Shown here piece by piece: positions 16,845 to 25,432 of a stretch of DNA of 31,840 nucleotides. The position numbers were made by a program, and so were the translations under genes. The notes beneath the pieces were generated by a model. It was given only the letters and a program-made list of their open reading frames with translations, was not told the DNA's origin and ran no database searches. Source of the stretch: a virus; the IMG/VR virus record IMGVR_UViG_3300020131_000108, positions 1 through 31,840 of that record; one strand, given 5' to 3'. Position 1 is the first letter of the stretch, and each line of letters begins with the position of its first letter.

Positions 16845-18933
16845 GACGCATCAACCTCTCGCGTTCATGGGTTCCCACCGAGCGTCCTTCCTTGCCCAGC
16901 TCGCGTTCGATCCCTCTCAGCAGATGCACCATCGCCAGCGGCTCGCGGCTACGGCGAGCGACGAAGATGGAGGCCAGCACTGCGTTCTTGATCTGCGCGC
17001 CAGACAGCTCGACATTCGCCGAGAGCGCTTCGAGGCTCATTTTGAGTCGCTTTAGCGTTTCGTCCCCGCTCAGCTCCCCGATCATCTGGCGCCAAATCCG
17101 ACGCCGCTCGGCCGCGTCGGGCCTTGGAAACTCAAACACGTAGCGCACGCGGCGGATGAAGGCGGGGTCGATGTTCTGCTTCTTGTTGGTCGCGAGGATC
17201 ACGATGCCTCGGTATTCTTCGAGCAGTTGCAGCAGATAGCTCGTATCAGCGTTGGCGTAGCGATCGTGAGAGTCTTTCACTTCGGTGCGCTTGCTGAAGA
17301 GTGCGTCGGCCTCATCAAACAGCAGCACGCCATTCATCTGTGAGGCGCGGGCAAAAATCTGCGCCAGGTGCTTGGCGGTCTCGCCGATATACTTGCTGAC
17401 CACGGTGGCGAGATCGATACGGAAAAGGTCCAGTTCCAGATCCGCGGCGATGACCTGGGCGGCCATGGTCTTGCCCGTTCCCGGCGGACCGCTGAACAGC
17501 GCCACCAGCCCTCTCCCGCGCGGGAACAGACGTTGGGCGCTTGGGCGTTCCCAGAACTCAGCGCGATCCCGCGCCTCGAAGGCGAAGTCTTCCAATGCCT
17601 CACGCAGTTTATCGGACACCACGAGGTCGTCCCACGTGAACGGGCAGTCGAGCAGCCGTCCGAGATCGCCAAGCCTTTGCCTTGTAAGTTCGCGCACATG
17701 GGTGGCCGCTTCCCCGGCACTTGCCGGGGCGCGGCGTGCCACCGACACGATGTCACCTGCGTTCAGCCGGTATCGTGAAACTACTGTTTCGAGCCCATTC
17801 GCCGGCCAGCCGGTCGACTCAGGGATATTGAACTTCCAAAGCCGGCGGCGCTCGGCTAGCGTCGGCAGCGGCATATCGATGCGATGGTCGATGACGTGCC
17901 CGCAGGGAGGAGCCCCCTGATCTGGATCGCAAGCGGCGAACTGAATCGGCGCCGGTGTCAGATAGCTTGGCCAGGACCGGTCAAAACGGTCGCCGTGCCA
18001 AACCAGGGCCGCACTACCCATTACCGCCAGCCGCTGCGCCCGCATGAAGGTGTCGGGCCAGTCGGTGTCCGTGATCTCGGTAGTGTCCACGGAAAGCGTC
18101 TGGATACCGAAGCACGCGGCGACCGTCGCGGCAAACGTGCGTCTCCCGCTGGCAGAGGGTCCAATCAAAAGCACACGTACCGCCGACTCGCGTTCCAGCG
18201 CGTTCTGAATCAACCGCGCCGTCCTCTCCACAGGCCAGCTTTCGAGCGGCTCACGCGGCTCGACGATCTGCACCCGCCCGACCAGCGCCGGGTCCATGCG
18301 CAGCTCGCCCTGCAGCCAGTCGATAATGATGGAATCAACGGCAAGCGGGACCGGCTCGCCGGGAGCGGCTTCGCCGGCCGAGACCAGCCCCCATGCGGCA
18401 AGTGGACCACCGGCATGCCCCATGGAGCGGCGCCCATAACCGAACAGCCGCGCCGCAAGTGCTTCGGTGACATAGCTGCGCGCTGGGTGTTGTTGCAGAT
18501 AGGCATAAACGATCCCCACACTTGGATCGATTGCTGGCGCCAAACACGTCTGCAGCAGGTCCATCTCCAGCTCGCTCAAGCGAAACAGGCTGCGCAACTG
18601 CTGCAGCCGAGTACCGGACTCGCCCGCGAGCGCCTGTTCGACCCGATCGAGCTCTGCATTCAAAGGCTGCACGTCCTCGGCCTGCTCATACCAGGCGGCT
18701 TCCGCCTCCGGCGTATCCCGGCCGTCAAGACACGCAGCCAGGTGGGTGTCCATCGCGATTGGCGTTCCCGCTTCGGCATTATTTCCCAGATAGGTTAGCC
18801 ACGCCGCCCGCCGTTGCGCCCTCAGCCGAACCCGCTGGAGTATCAACTCCAGCACCGACGCGCTGCTGGCCCGCCCGGTCGTTAGCTCGGCAGCCGGGTC
18901 GATTTGATGAGTTTTTGTATAAGCGGTCGTCAT
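16837..18933 (-). CDS. eCIS AAA+ ATPase (Afp15/Pvc15-like)
   Basis: This 698-aa protein has two AAA modules. The C-terminal one is intact: Walker A GPPGTGKT (482-489), Walker B VLLFDEAD (536-543), sensor-1 ATN (581-583) and an arginine cluster FIRRVR (592-597). The N-terminal module keeps only a degenerate loop, GPSASGRRT (258-266), where the catalytic Lys is Arg, and a weak Walker B (ALVWHGDRF). One AAA ATPase of this kind is a hallmark of eCIS loci and is thought to support particle assembly or payload loading in the cytoplasm. It starts 7 nt after the Pvc16-like stop. Its position between the cap gene and the cargo genes fits that role. Confidence 0.9.
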   Translation of the reverse strand: MTTAYTKTHQIDPAAELTTGRASSASVLELILQRVRLRAQRRAAWLTYLGNNAEAGTPIAMDTHLAACLDGRDTPEAEAAWYEQAEDVQPLNAELDRVEQALAGESGTRLQQLRSLFRLSELEMDLLQTCLAPAIDPSVGIVYAYLQQHPARSYVTEALAARLFGYGRRSMGHAGGPLAAWGLVSAGEAAPGEPVPLAVDSIIIDWLQGELRMDPALVGRVQIVEPREPLESWPVERTARLIQNALERESAVRVLLIGPSASGRRTFAATVAACFGIQTLSVDTTEITDTDWPDTFMRAQRLAVMGSAALVWHGDRFDRSWPSYLTPAPIQFAACDPDQGAPPCGHVIDHRIDMPLPTLAERRRLWKFNIPESTGWPANGLETVVSRYRLNAGDIVSVARRAPASAGEAATHVRELTRQRLGDLGRLLDCPFTWDDLVVSDKLREALEDFAFEARDRAEFWERPSAQRLFPRGRGLVALFSGPPGTGKTMAAQVIAADLELDLFRIDLATVVSKYIGETAKHLAQIFARASQMNGVLLFDEADALFSKRTEVKDSHDRYANADTSYLLQLLEEYRGIVILATNKKQNIDPAFIRRVRYVFEFPRPDAAERRRIWRQMIGELSGDETLKRLKMSLEALSANVELSGAQIKNAVLASIFVARRSREPLAMVHLLRGIERELGKEGRSVGTHERERLMRHG

Positions 18934-18940
18934 GACTTAC

Positions 18941-20347
18941 CTACGGGCTCAACTCGATCCAGAAAGGCGCCGATTCGGCGCCGTTGACGATCAGCCGAAA
19001 TGGGTGAGCCTGCGGCTCGGTTACGGTTACCGGAAAATGCGGCTTGATACGGATCAGATTTGATGGAGTGTTCGTGACGAAGCACTCTTTCGCATCGGCA
19101 GGTGGATCGACATTAACACGCGTGTAAACCTCGCCATCGACGATGACCTGAATGGCATCTTCCGGCAGATTGATATCCAGCAGATCGAACTCCGAACCGA
19201 GATCGATCTGAATAGTGTCATTGGCATCGGGCGCTCCATGCCCGACGATTCGCGGCGCAACCGCAAAGCCGATCTCGTTGCTCGAGACGCTGATCTGCTT
19301 CAGCTCGTTGCTGATGACCTTTTCTTCCTTGACTGCGCGAACAAAGGCGCTGTAGAAGCCCGGCAGCATTGGCAAGTCGACGGTTGTGCCATCTGGCTTG
19401 ACATGCCTGAGTGTCGACGCCAGTTTGATAGCCACGCGGTCGGTTTGGAACCCGACTTCCCAGTCCGGATTCTCGGCGAGATCGACCACTGTCTGTTCAA
19501 CTGGACCATCAGGCGGTGGCAGCTTCACCCAGATGCCGTTCCTAAAAAAGAGCGATCTGGATTTGCCTATGGTTAGGTTAGTACCGAGCAGCAGGAGCCG
19601 ATTATGCACCGTGGGAGGAGTGGCGGAATTATCCAGCGTCACCCGCGCTGGCGTGGCTTCAACCTGATGTACCGTACCGCCGTTCCTCTGTGGGATTTTG
19701 AACCCCACCAGGCTCTGGCTGCGATCGAGATGGGGTGTGCCGATCTGCAATAGAAACGTACCAAGATTCAGCACGATGCCGGGCATGGTCTTTGGCTCTT
19801 CCGGCTCGAGCATCACCACGCGCACTTCGTAGTAGGCCGAAAGGCGAGTGGTCTTAGACTGCTCCGAATTCCAGAATCCCAGGGCGTCTTCCGGCGAGAC
19901 TGGCCGCATCACGACTTGGAGTGTGTTGTCGTGACCGTGCAGCTCTGGATCCAAAGGCTCGATGATGAAGGTTCCGTCGATCTGCGTCTGATCGGTGATC
20001 ACCGGGAAGTCGTGAAACGTTTTGAGGGCATACCCCATGAGCTTCTGCTCTGTGAGGGCATCCTCCTGATTTTCAGTTTCATGATGCGCGGTGAGGATAT
20101 AAAACAGATTGAGCGCCATCGGCGTCCTGGCTACATTCGGGATGTCGCTGCCGGGTCCGAGCGCGTTCTTGTAAAAGCCATCTTCTGCGACGTGGTACAG
20201 ATGCAGACTTAACTGATTTGTATCGCCTCCCACTTTATCCGGCGGCTGGGGTGTCATATTTACATTAATTCCCGATAGCCTTTTGATGTTCAGCTTCAGA
20301 AGCTTCATCAATGTACTGGTTACCTTGGAGAGGTCGAGCAGGGTCAT
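18941..20347 (-). CDS. DUF4255 / Pvc16-like tail terminator (cap) protein
   Basis: This 468-aa protein begins with a Pvc16_N/DUF4255-like region of ~190 residues (VTSTLMKLLKLNIKRLSGIN, QLSLHLYHVAEDGFYKNALG, ARTPMALNLFYILTAH, LMGYALKTFHDFPVI). In Afp/PVC particles this family caps the distal end of tube and sheath and fixes particle length. The following ~280 residues are beta-rich, with IPT/TIG-like segments (LLLLGTNLTIGKSRSLFFRN). This makes it longer than the basic Afp16 protein, a form seen in other eCIS lineages. It starts 2 nt after the stop of the Pro/Ser-rich gene and lies directly upstream of the ATPase, so co-transcription is clear. Confidence 0.85.
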   Translation of the reverse strand: MTLLDLSKVTSTLMKLLKLNIKRLSGINVNMTPQPPDKVGGDTNQLSLHLYHVAEDGFYKNALGPGSDIPNVARTPMALNLFYILTAHHETENQEDALTEQKLMGYALKTFHDFPVITDQTQIDGTFIIEPLDPELHGHDNTLQVVMRPVSPEDALGFWNSEQSKTTRLSAYYEVRVVMLEPEEPKTMPGIVLNLGTFLLQIGTPHLDRSQSLVGFKIPQRNGGTVHQVEATPARVTLDNSATPPTVHNRLLLLGTNLTIGKSRSLFFRNGIWVKLPPPDGPVEQTVVDLAENPDWEVGFQTDRVAIKLASTLRHVKPDGTTVDLPMLPGFYSAFVRAVKEEKVISNELKQISVSSNEIGFAVAPRIVGHGAPDANDTIQIDLGSEFDLLDINLPEDAIQVIVDGEVYTRVNVDPPADAKECFVTNTPSNLIRIKPHFPVTVTEPQAHPFRLIVNGAESAPFWIELSP

Positions 20348-20349
20348 GG

Positions 20350-21156
20350 CTATCGGTGCCTGAGGCTGAGGCGCTGGCTTGGGCGTATGCTTCCACCGAG
20401 CGGGCCGATGACCGATACGGAGGCGGCCGTCAGGGGCCCCGGCCGTGGTGTTGCTGTGCTCGGTGGTGCGGCAGGCGGTGGAATGACCTCGACGTTGATT
20501 CGTCCGATGACAACACGCGGGGCTTCGTTGTCATCAGCACTGACTTCGCCGGCCCTTTCGATCGGCAGCGTGAAGTGCCCGGCTAAGGCGCCAGGCGATG
20601 GTTCGAGGCGTGGCGAGTCGATTGGGTGCGCTTGTCGAATGGACCGGGTGTGCACGGCGCCGGGGCCAAACTGGCGCGGCACGTTGCCGGTCCGCGAATC
20701 ATCCAAGCTCGGCGCTTCCGGGTGAATGCCGCCCGTGGACGAAACGGAAGCGGCTGTTGGCGGACTCGATGGCGACAATGAGACATCATGCGCCTCGGCC
20801 AGATCGAGTGCACCAGCGCCGCTGCTCGACGACTGGGCGCGGGTCCGAGTTCGCATGTCTGCCGCAGCGGCATCACCGCCGGCTGTCGGACTGGCTATCT
20901 TTCTTCGGGCTGTCGCTATTTTGCCATCACCGGCTGGCGTGATGCCCGGCGGCACCGAGGATTGGAAAACGTCCTCCTGCTCGGACCCCGCTTTGGCAGG
21001 CAATGCCTCGCCGAACTCAAATCCTTCGAAGCCCGTCATTCCGATGCGCTGGTCACGTTCAGCAACCGGCGAGGCGCTACGCACGAACGGTTGCAAGGAT
21101 TGCGCCTCGCCGGCTACGCGTCCACGCAGAGTCAAACGCATCAAGTATCCGCTCAT
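20350..21156 (-). CDS. Low-complexity Pro/Ala/Ser-rich eCIS-locus protein, function unknown
   Basis: This 268-aa protein is mostly disordered-looking, with long Ser/Ala/Pro-rich stretches (AQSSSSGAGALDLAEAHD, VSLSPSSPPTAASVSSTGG). Its only ordered-looking segment is near residues ~217-232, APRVVIGRINVEVIPPP. I recall a similar 'VVIGR-V-VEVVPPP' patch in short unannotated proteins of other eCIS clusters. The N-terminus MSGYLMRLTLRGRV and the start (ATGA overlap with the gp26-like stop) support a real gene, as does its position between two clear structural genes. No enzymatic motif, signal peptide or membrane segment is visible. It could be a tether, scaffold or assembly chaperone; none of these can be chosen from sequence. 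Confidence 0.68.
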   Translation of the reverse strand: MSGYLMRLTLRGRVAGEAQSLQPFVRSASPVAERDQRIGMTGFEGFEFGEALPAKAGSEQEDVFQSSVPPGITPAGDGKIATARRKIASPTAGGDAAAADMRTRTRAQSSSSGAGALDLAEAHDVSLSPSSPPTAASVSSTGGIHPEAPSLDDSRTGNVPRQFGPGAVHTRSIRQAHPIDSPRLEPSPGALAGHFTLPIERAGEVSADDNEAPRVVIGRINVEVIPPPAAPPSTATPRPGPLTAASVSVIGPLGGSIRPSQRLSLRHR

Positions 21157-21947
21157 GCGCGTAACCTCCTTCGGGCCGTCTGCTCAGCCTCGATCAGCCG
21201 CACAAAAGCGCGCCGATCCTCACGCGTCAGACTAAGAATCTCTTCATGCCCCCAGCCATAGGCCATGGCAATGTGGTGAACTTCGTGGTTGAGGAACCGC
21301 CTCTCGTATGCGAGCGCGTGCAACAGGTACGTTTGGATATCAAAGCGCACGTGCTGTACCGCATCGCACTTGGGACAGGCAGCCTCTAGGTCGAGGTCGA
21401 GGACTGCACCCACTGCGTCCATGGCGGTCTGTATCATCTCCGGGTCCTCCTTCGGATCGCCTTCCACCATGCAGCGCTCGAGCAATGCGGTCGCCGCCGT
21501 CTCAGGCTCGAGTCCAATTAGGCTGTACTGATCATCAGCCGTCGGTAGTCGAAATCGCCGACCGTCGGGCAATGTGTAGATACCTTCCTTATCGGGCCCT
21601 ATAGCTCTTGCTGCGGTACGATCCTCAAGGCTCGCTATCAAGTTGCGCAAGGAAAAGCTCGACTCGAATGGCTCGTTGCAGTCCCGGCAAAGCGCGGTGC
21701 CTTCGATTCGCTCCCCGAAATATTTCAGGTAAATGGCGGCGAACAGTCTGTCGCAGTCGCACACCGCGAGTTCCTTCGCTTTCCCCGGACCCACACTTCC
21801 CGGCGCTTCAAGCAGCAGTCGATTAAGAAGCGCTACCGACTCGACCGAGCTCGTACCATTAATAGACGTTTCGTCATGACCGCACAAAGGTCGTAGGCAC
21901 GCCCATTTGCCATCCTGAAGCCCTGGCCGTAGTGCAACCTGCAACAT
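21153..21947 (-). CDS. gp26-like T4 baseplate-family protein with zinc ribbon
   Basis: This 264-aa protein has the C-terminal signature of the T4 baseplate (gp26-like) family found after tube genes in CIS loci: HEVHHIAMAYGWGHEEILSL, then TREDRRAFVRLIEAE (220-254). Two CxxC pairs, CRDC (87-90) and CPKC (191-194), probably chelate one zinc across the domain. An additional CDCD (63-66) lies upstream. The middle (YTLPDGRRFRLPTADDQYSL) is also typical. In related systems the protein is a baseplate component or assembly factor. It begins 20 nt after the tube stop and overlaps the next gene by 4 nt. Confidence 0.78.
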   Translation of the reverse strand: MLQVALRPGLQDGKWACLRPLCGHDETSINGTSSVESVALLNRLLLEAPGSVGPGKAKELAVCDCDRLFAAIYLKYFGERIEGTALCRDCNEPFESSFSLRNLIASLEDRTAARAIGPDKEGIYTLPDGRRFRLPTADDQYSLIGLEPETAATALLERCMVEGDPKEDPEMIQTAMDAVGAVLDLDLEAACPKCDAVQHVRFDIQTYLLHALAYERRFLNHEVHHIAMAYGWGHEEILSLTREDRRAFVRLIEAEQTARRRLRA

Positions 21948-21967
21948 CGCTGTCGCCCTTGAGATTG

Positions 21968-22486
21968 TTAGGTTTCCGCCACCTCGACAACGGCCGCATC
22001 GCGCTCAAACCCTTCGTTCCGCAAGACGATCGTCTCAAAGGCGATGGTATTAGCGTTGGCATCGAGCTCCGGCTGAGCCGTGTATTCCGCTACCCAGCAG
22101 CGGAACACGTTGTAGGCGCGGACGACTGTGCCCTGCAGATTCAGTAATTCGATACGGATGTCTTTCCGAAAATTGGCAAGTGAAACAGCTCCATCGCCTT
22201 CCGTGCTGTACACCAGATTCGCCCACTTCTCGAACTCCGGATCGAAGGTGATACCGCGCTCGAGCGTGATCGGATCGAAATTCGATCTGCCCGGCGAGTG
22301 GCGCTGAGTACTGATGTCTCCCCCCTCGCGGTGACTCACGACATCGGTGGTTCGTTTCAGTGCGCTGACCTTGCTCACGCCGGCTACCACCTGAAAGGGC
22401 CCTCCCGGATCGGACTGCCACTTCACGCGGAACTTGAAGTTCTTGTAGGGGTCGATGCGGCTCGTGTTCACAGTGAATTGCGCCAT
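21968..22486 (-). CDS. Inner tube protein (gp19-like, Afp1/Afp5 type)
   Basis: This 172-aa protein matches the T4 gp19-like tail tube family in length and motif order: RIDPYKNFKFRVKW at the start, KRTTDVVSHREGGD, PITLERGITFDPEFEKWANL in the middle, and a C-terminal TIAFETIVLRNEGFER strand. It stacks as hexameric rings to form the bore that carries the payload. An AAGGAGTT SD precedes the ATG, which lies 40 nt after the sheath stop. Only one such tube gene is present, whereas Afp has two. The Afp7-like protein at 12218 presumably makes the transition ring to the hub. Confidence 0.9.
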   Translation of the reverse strand: MAQFTVNTSRIDPYKNFKFRVKWQSDPGGPFQVVAGVSKVSALKRTTDVVSHREGGDISTQRHSPGRSNFDPITLERGITFDPEFEKWANLVYSTEGDGAVSLANFRKDIRIELLNLQGTVVRAYNVFRCWVAEYTAQPELDANANTIAFETIVLRNEGFERDAAVVEVAET

Positions 22487-22526
22487 TTTTCAACTCCTTG
22501 GCTTTTTGGCTCTTCGACTTTTGACT

Positions 22527-24914
22527 TTAAGTCTGAACCTGCCCGGCCATCTGCTGAATGGTGATGACCACGAATTCCGCAGGCTTTAGTGGGGCGAAGC
22601 CGACCACCACGTTGACGATGCCGAGGTTGATGTCATTCTGTGTCGTGGTTTCTGAATCGATCTTGACGAAGTAGGCATCGCTTGCCTTTTGCCCCTGGAA
22701 GGCTCCTTGCCGAAAGAGATTGTTCATGAAGGCACCGGCCGCCAGCCGAATCTGCGCCCATAACGGTTCATCGTTGGGCTCGAATACCGCGAATTTCAGT
22801 CCCCGGTACAGGCTTTCTTCAAGGAACAGGGTCAATCTACGGACTGGGATATACCTGTAGTCGGCGTTCGGGGAGTTATCAAAGCCATCCATGGTGCGCG
22901 CACCCCAGCTGACGATACCGCTGGGAAACACACGAATGGCGTTCACGGCCTGGAGATTGATTACGCCATTTTCAGGGTCAGACATTGTCTGATCGACGCC
23001 ACGAATCCCCCGAATATCTGCCTCAAGACCCGCTGGCGCTTTCCATACGCCACGATTGGAGTCAATCCGCGCCATGACTCCTGCGATCGCACCGCTCGGC
23101 GCTATCGATTTCGCCAGTCCATTGGAGATTATGGTAATGCGCGGCCAGAACACGCCCGCATGATCTTTCACCGCTCCCTGGCGAAGCTTGGAGATGCTAT
23201 CGGCGCTGTTGAGATCGATAATGTCTGCTACACGTTTCCAAGCCAGCGGTGGATCGATCAGCAGAAAGGCGCGTCGCTGCTGACAGAATACGCTTGCCGG
23301 TCCCCATAGGTTCCTCCGCATATCCTCTGTCTGGTCCCGATCCTTGGGCAAGATGAGCAGATTAAAAAGCTCGATATCGCGATCTATGATTTCGTAGGCA
23401 TCATCGTAATCATCAAGGCCGGGGGACCCTCCGTCGCTGCCATTGATACCATTGCCCTGGTAATCGCCCTGCCCTCCCGCGCCGAGACCGAAGTACCTGA
23501 TCTTGACATCATCGCGAGCGAACGCGTGCCCCCCTGCGCCAAGATCGTAGCCGCCAGTGCCAATGGGATCGTTGCCGTCACCACTCGTCACTTCCCCGAC
23601 AAAATTGCCAACGCCCGAGGTCGGCATCAGCATCAGACGCATTCCGTGAACGGCGGCAGCCCAGGGGAAATTGGCCCCTGAATTCGCATTTACGGCATTG
23701 GCAATCTCGTGGAGCTTCTCGCGCACATTGGCCAGCGAGGGATTGGTGGATTGTAGGCCCACGTACATCTCATCTGCGGCACTAGTGGTCTGAACCGCTG
23801 GGACTGGAACGATGGTTTGCACACCCCCCACGCTGATTGCGAAACGGGTAATACCCCCTTGCTCCTTTGTCGCGAAGTCGATAAGGCGGTCGAAAGGCTG
23901 ACTTGCCGCGGGATTCCCGAGGTCGAAAAACAGCCCGCTTGGCGCCGGACGTAGAGTCGAGAAACGCCCAACCTCGATGCCTCCTTGCTCGCTCCCCAGC
24001 TGAAACCCAACCGCAAGGTCATTCTTGCCGCCACCGGGCCGGATCCGGACAGTCCTCACCGCCGCGGTGGCTCCCCTGATTTGCAAATGCTCGAGACCAT
24101 CGGCATTGGCCGGTAGTGCGATGGCTATGTCACCGTCTGCGAGCCCCAGATCGTCCTCAATTTTCGTCTCTATGGCATCCGTGGTTGCGACGTTTGCAGC
24201 AGCGAGCGTGACAGGTAAAAACCGGCGTCCATCGACACTCATCTCAAACGTCAGCGGGTCGGGAGTCGCCAGCGCCTGCAGGGTGGCAAGCACTCCTCCG
24301 TCCATCCGGCCCGAAAGTGAAAATGGCAAGATCGTAGACGGAGCGCCGGGACTAAGCGATAGCGAGATTAGATTGGATTCTTGCGTTACCCGCGTAACCG
24401 CATAGCGTGGACTATCGGGGTCCATGCTGAGATTGCCGAAGAACTCGACGTCCTGTTCGTTGAATACGCCTGGTGTCACCTCGACCTGGCGAAACACTCT
24501 CAAATTGAACGTGTTCTCGGGATCAACCGTGTCGTAGTCGATAGCTAGCCTGATATTTCCGCCGGACAACCCCGCGCCTTTGGCGGTAATATCCAACACA
24601 TCCTGTTGCAGCGTGTTCTTTAGCGTAACTTGCGCACGTACCGCCGTGTTGTCCGAAATACGCATTACCCAACACTGCTGACCGCCGTTCAGGAAAAACA
24701 GACGCACCGCATCCGTCATTTCGCTGACGTCAGTGTTCGTACCGTACGCACGTTCGTAATCGGAAAAACTAAATAACAGCTTCGGCTTGGCGATCTCTCC
24801 CTCCGCCGTTCGGCCCACGAACATTGCAATCGACGTCGCGACGCCCGTAATAGTGCGCACGCCGGATGTGACCTCCTGAATGTAAACACCGGGATAACTT
24901 ACCTGGACTGGCAT
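22527..24914 (-). CDS. Contractile tail sheath protein
   Basis: This 795-aa protein is the contractile sheath. The N-terminus is diagnostic (VSYPGVYIQEVTSGVRTITG, then VATSIAMFVGRTAEGEI, FSFSDYERAYG). So is the C-terminal third (AVNAIRVFPSGIVSWGARTM, RYIPVRRLTLFLEESLYRGL, and KPAEFVVITIQQ at the end). The middle, residues ~115-520, is a long low-homology insertion with Gly/Asp-rich segments (GGQGDYQGNGINGSDGGSPG), probably the surface-exposed domains. The gene is roughly twice the length of the shortest Afp sheath, and only one sheath gene is present instead of three. It is the first gene of the eCIS operon, with a GAGGAG SD, and is followed by the tube gene as in other CIS loci. Confidence 0.93.
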   Translation of the reverse strand: MPVQVSYPGVYIQEVTSGVRTITGVATSIAMFVGRTAEGEIAKPKLLFSFSDYERAYGTNTDVSEMTDAVRLFFLNGGQQCWVMRISDNTAVRAQVTLKNTLQQDVLDITAKGAGLSGGNIRLAIDYDTVDPENTFNLRVFRQVEVTPGVFNEQDVEFFGNLSMDPDSPRYAVTRVTQESNLISLSLSPGAPSTILPFSLSGRMDGGVLATLQALATPDPLTFEMSVDGRRFLPVTLAAANVATTDAIETKIEDDLGLADGDIAIALPANADGLEHLQIRGATAAVRTVRIRPGGGKNDLAVGFQLGSEQGGIEVGRFSTLRPAPSGLFFDLGNPAASQPFDRLIDFATKEQGGITRFAISVGGVQTIVPVPAVQTTSAADEMYVGLQSTNPSLANVREKLHEIANAVNANSGANFPWAAAVHGMRLMLMPTSGVGNFVGEVTSGDGNDPIGTGGYDLGAGGHAFARDDVKIRYFGLGAGGQGDYQGNGINGSDGGSPGLDDYDDAYEIIDRDIELFNLLILPKDRDQTEDMRRNLWGPASVFCQQRRAFLLIDPPLAWKRVADIIDLNSADSISKLRQGAVKDHAGVFWPRITIISNGLAKSIAPSGAIAGVMARIDSNRGVWKAPAGLEADIRGIRGVDQTMSDPENGVINLQAVNAIRVFPSGIVSWGARTMDGFDNSPNADYRYIPVRRLTLFLEESLYRGLKFAVFEPNDEPLWAQIRLAAGAFMNNLFRQGAFQGQKASDAYFVKIDSETTTQNDINLGIVNVVVGFAPLKPAEFVVITIQQMAGQVQT

Positions 24915-25022
24915 GGCTTACATTCTCCTCTGTGCGCGGTACAAGATGGCCGACTCCACTCCGTAGATGCTTCCATGAGATAGCAAAGAGGCAAGACGTA
25001 CAAGTCGGCAAAAGCTGAAAAT

Positions 25023-25051
25023 TTTGTAGGCTAATACTTACATCGTGTCAT
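25023..25051 (-). promoter_or_regulatory. Candidate sigma-70 promoter of the eCIS operon
   Basis: Read on the minus strand, ATGACA (25046-25051, five of six matches to TTGACA) and TACAAA (25023-25028, four of six to TATAAT) are separated by exactly 17 bases. They lie about 110 bp upstream of the sheath ATG in an AT-rich stretch, in the right direction. The match is ordinary and could be chance. No operator palindrome is obvious next to it. Confidence 0.35.
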
Positions 25052-25201
25052 TGGCTTTTCGCTATAGAAGTGCCGATCTTTTGAAGACTTATCCAGATCG
25101 ATAGATTAGGTTGCAAAAAGTCACGACTAAAATCAGGCGATTTCCCTCGCTGCCCAATCGCCTAGGAGGACAATGCGATTGCGTCGCCGTTTTTGGCAAA
25201 A

Positions 25202-25230
25202 CCTTTTGGGACTTCCCAGTCACCAAAAGG
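25202..25230. repeat. Inverted repeat CCTTTTGG / CCAAAAGG
   Basis: Perfect 8-bp arms at 25202-25209 and 25223-25230 enclose 13 nt, which themselves contain a GGGA/TCCC mini-stem. It belongs to the hairpin cluster at the phage/eCIS junction. Confidence 0.5.
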
Positions 25231-25321
25231 AGCCAAACATGGGCGACGAGTGATTGCCTTCGGCGCCCCGGCCGTCCCAATCGCAAACGTCGCTTTAATC
25301 GCGACCTTCCCCGCTCGTCTC

Positions 25322-25347
25322 GTCCGGACCCAACCAGGGGTCCGGAC
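25322..25347. repeat. Inverted repeat GTCCGGACCC / GGGTCCGGAC
   Basis: Perfect 10-bp arms at 25322-25331 and 25338-25347 enclose a 6-nt loop AACCAG. This is a very stable hairpin. There is no U-run on either side, so a simple intrinsic terminator is not assured. It could be a terminator, a recombination-associated palindrome or a repeat-family member. Confidence 0.6.
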
Positions 25348-25386
25348 ATCGCTCGCAGATGACTCGACGCCCGGTCGCAATGCCTT

Positions 25387-25432
25387 GTGGGTGGCCTACG
25401 ACCGCGCTACCGCGCGACCTTCGGCCACCCAC
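25387..25432. repeat. Inverted repeat GTGGGTGGCC / GGCCACCCAC
   Basis: Perfect 10-bp arms at 25387-25396 and 25423-25432 enclose 26 nt. The repeat overlaps the stop codon and the foreign-looking 3' tail of the truncated phage tail gene. Confidence 0.55.

Larger units (their letters stand above)
24915..25395. other. Phage/eCIS junction: hairpin-rich gene-free stretch
   Basis: This 481-bp stretch separates the truncated phage tail gene from the sheath gene. The part next to the sheath (24915-25130) is AT-richer and carries the putative promoter. The part next to the phage (25190-25440) is GC-rich and full of inverted repeats, and looks unlike either neighbour by eye. Several short open frames cross it on both strands, but none shows a domain or a convincing gene structure. 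A plus-strand AAAGGAG followed by ATGGGCGACGAGTGA would make only a four-residue peptide. Confidence 0.6.

Noticed and set aside
17884-18798. Plus-strand open frame of 304 codons
   Set aside because: It is antisense to the AAA+ ATPase, which has intact Walker motifs in the other strand.
25162-25380. Minus-strand open frame of 72 codons in the junction
   Set aside because: Another frame and the opposite strand are equally open, and there is no SD or known family, so coding is unsupported.
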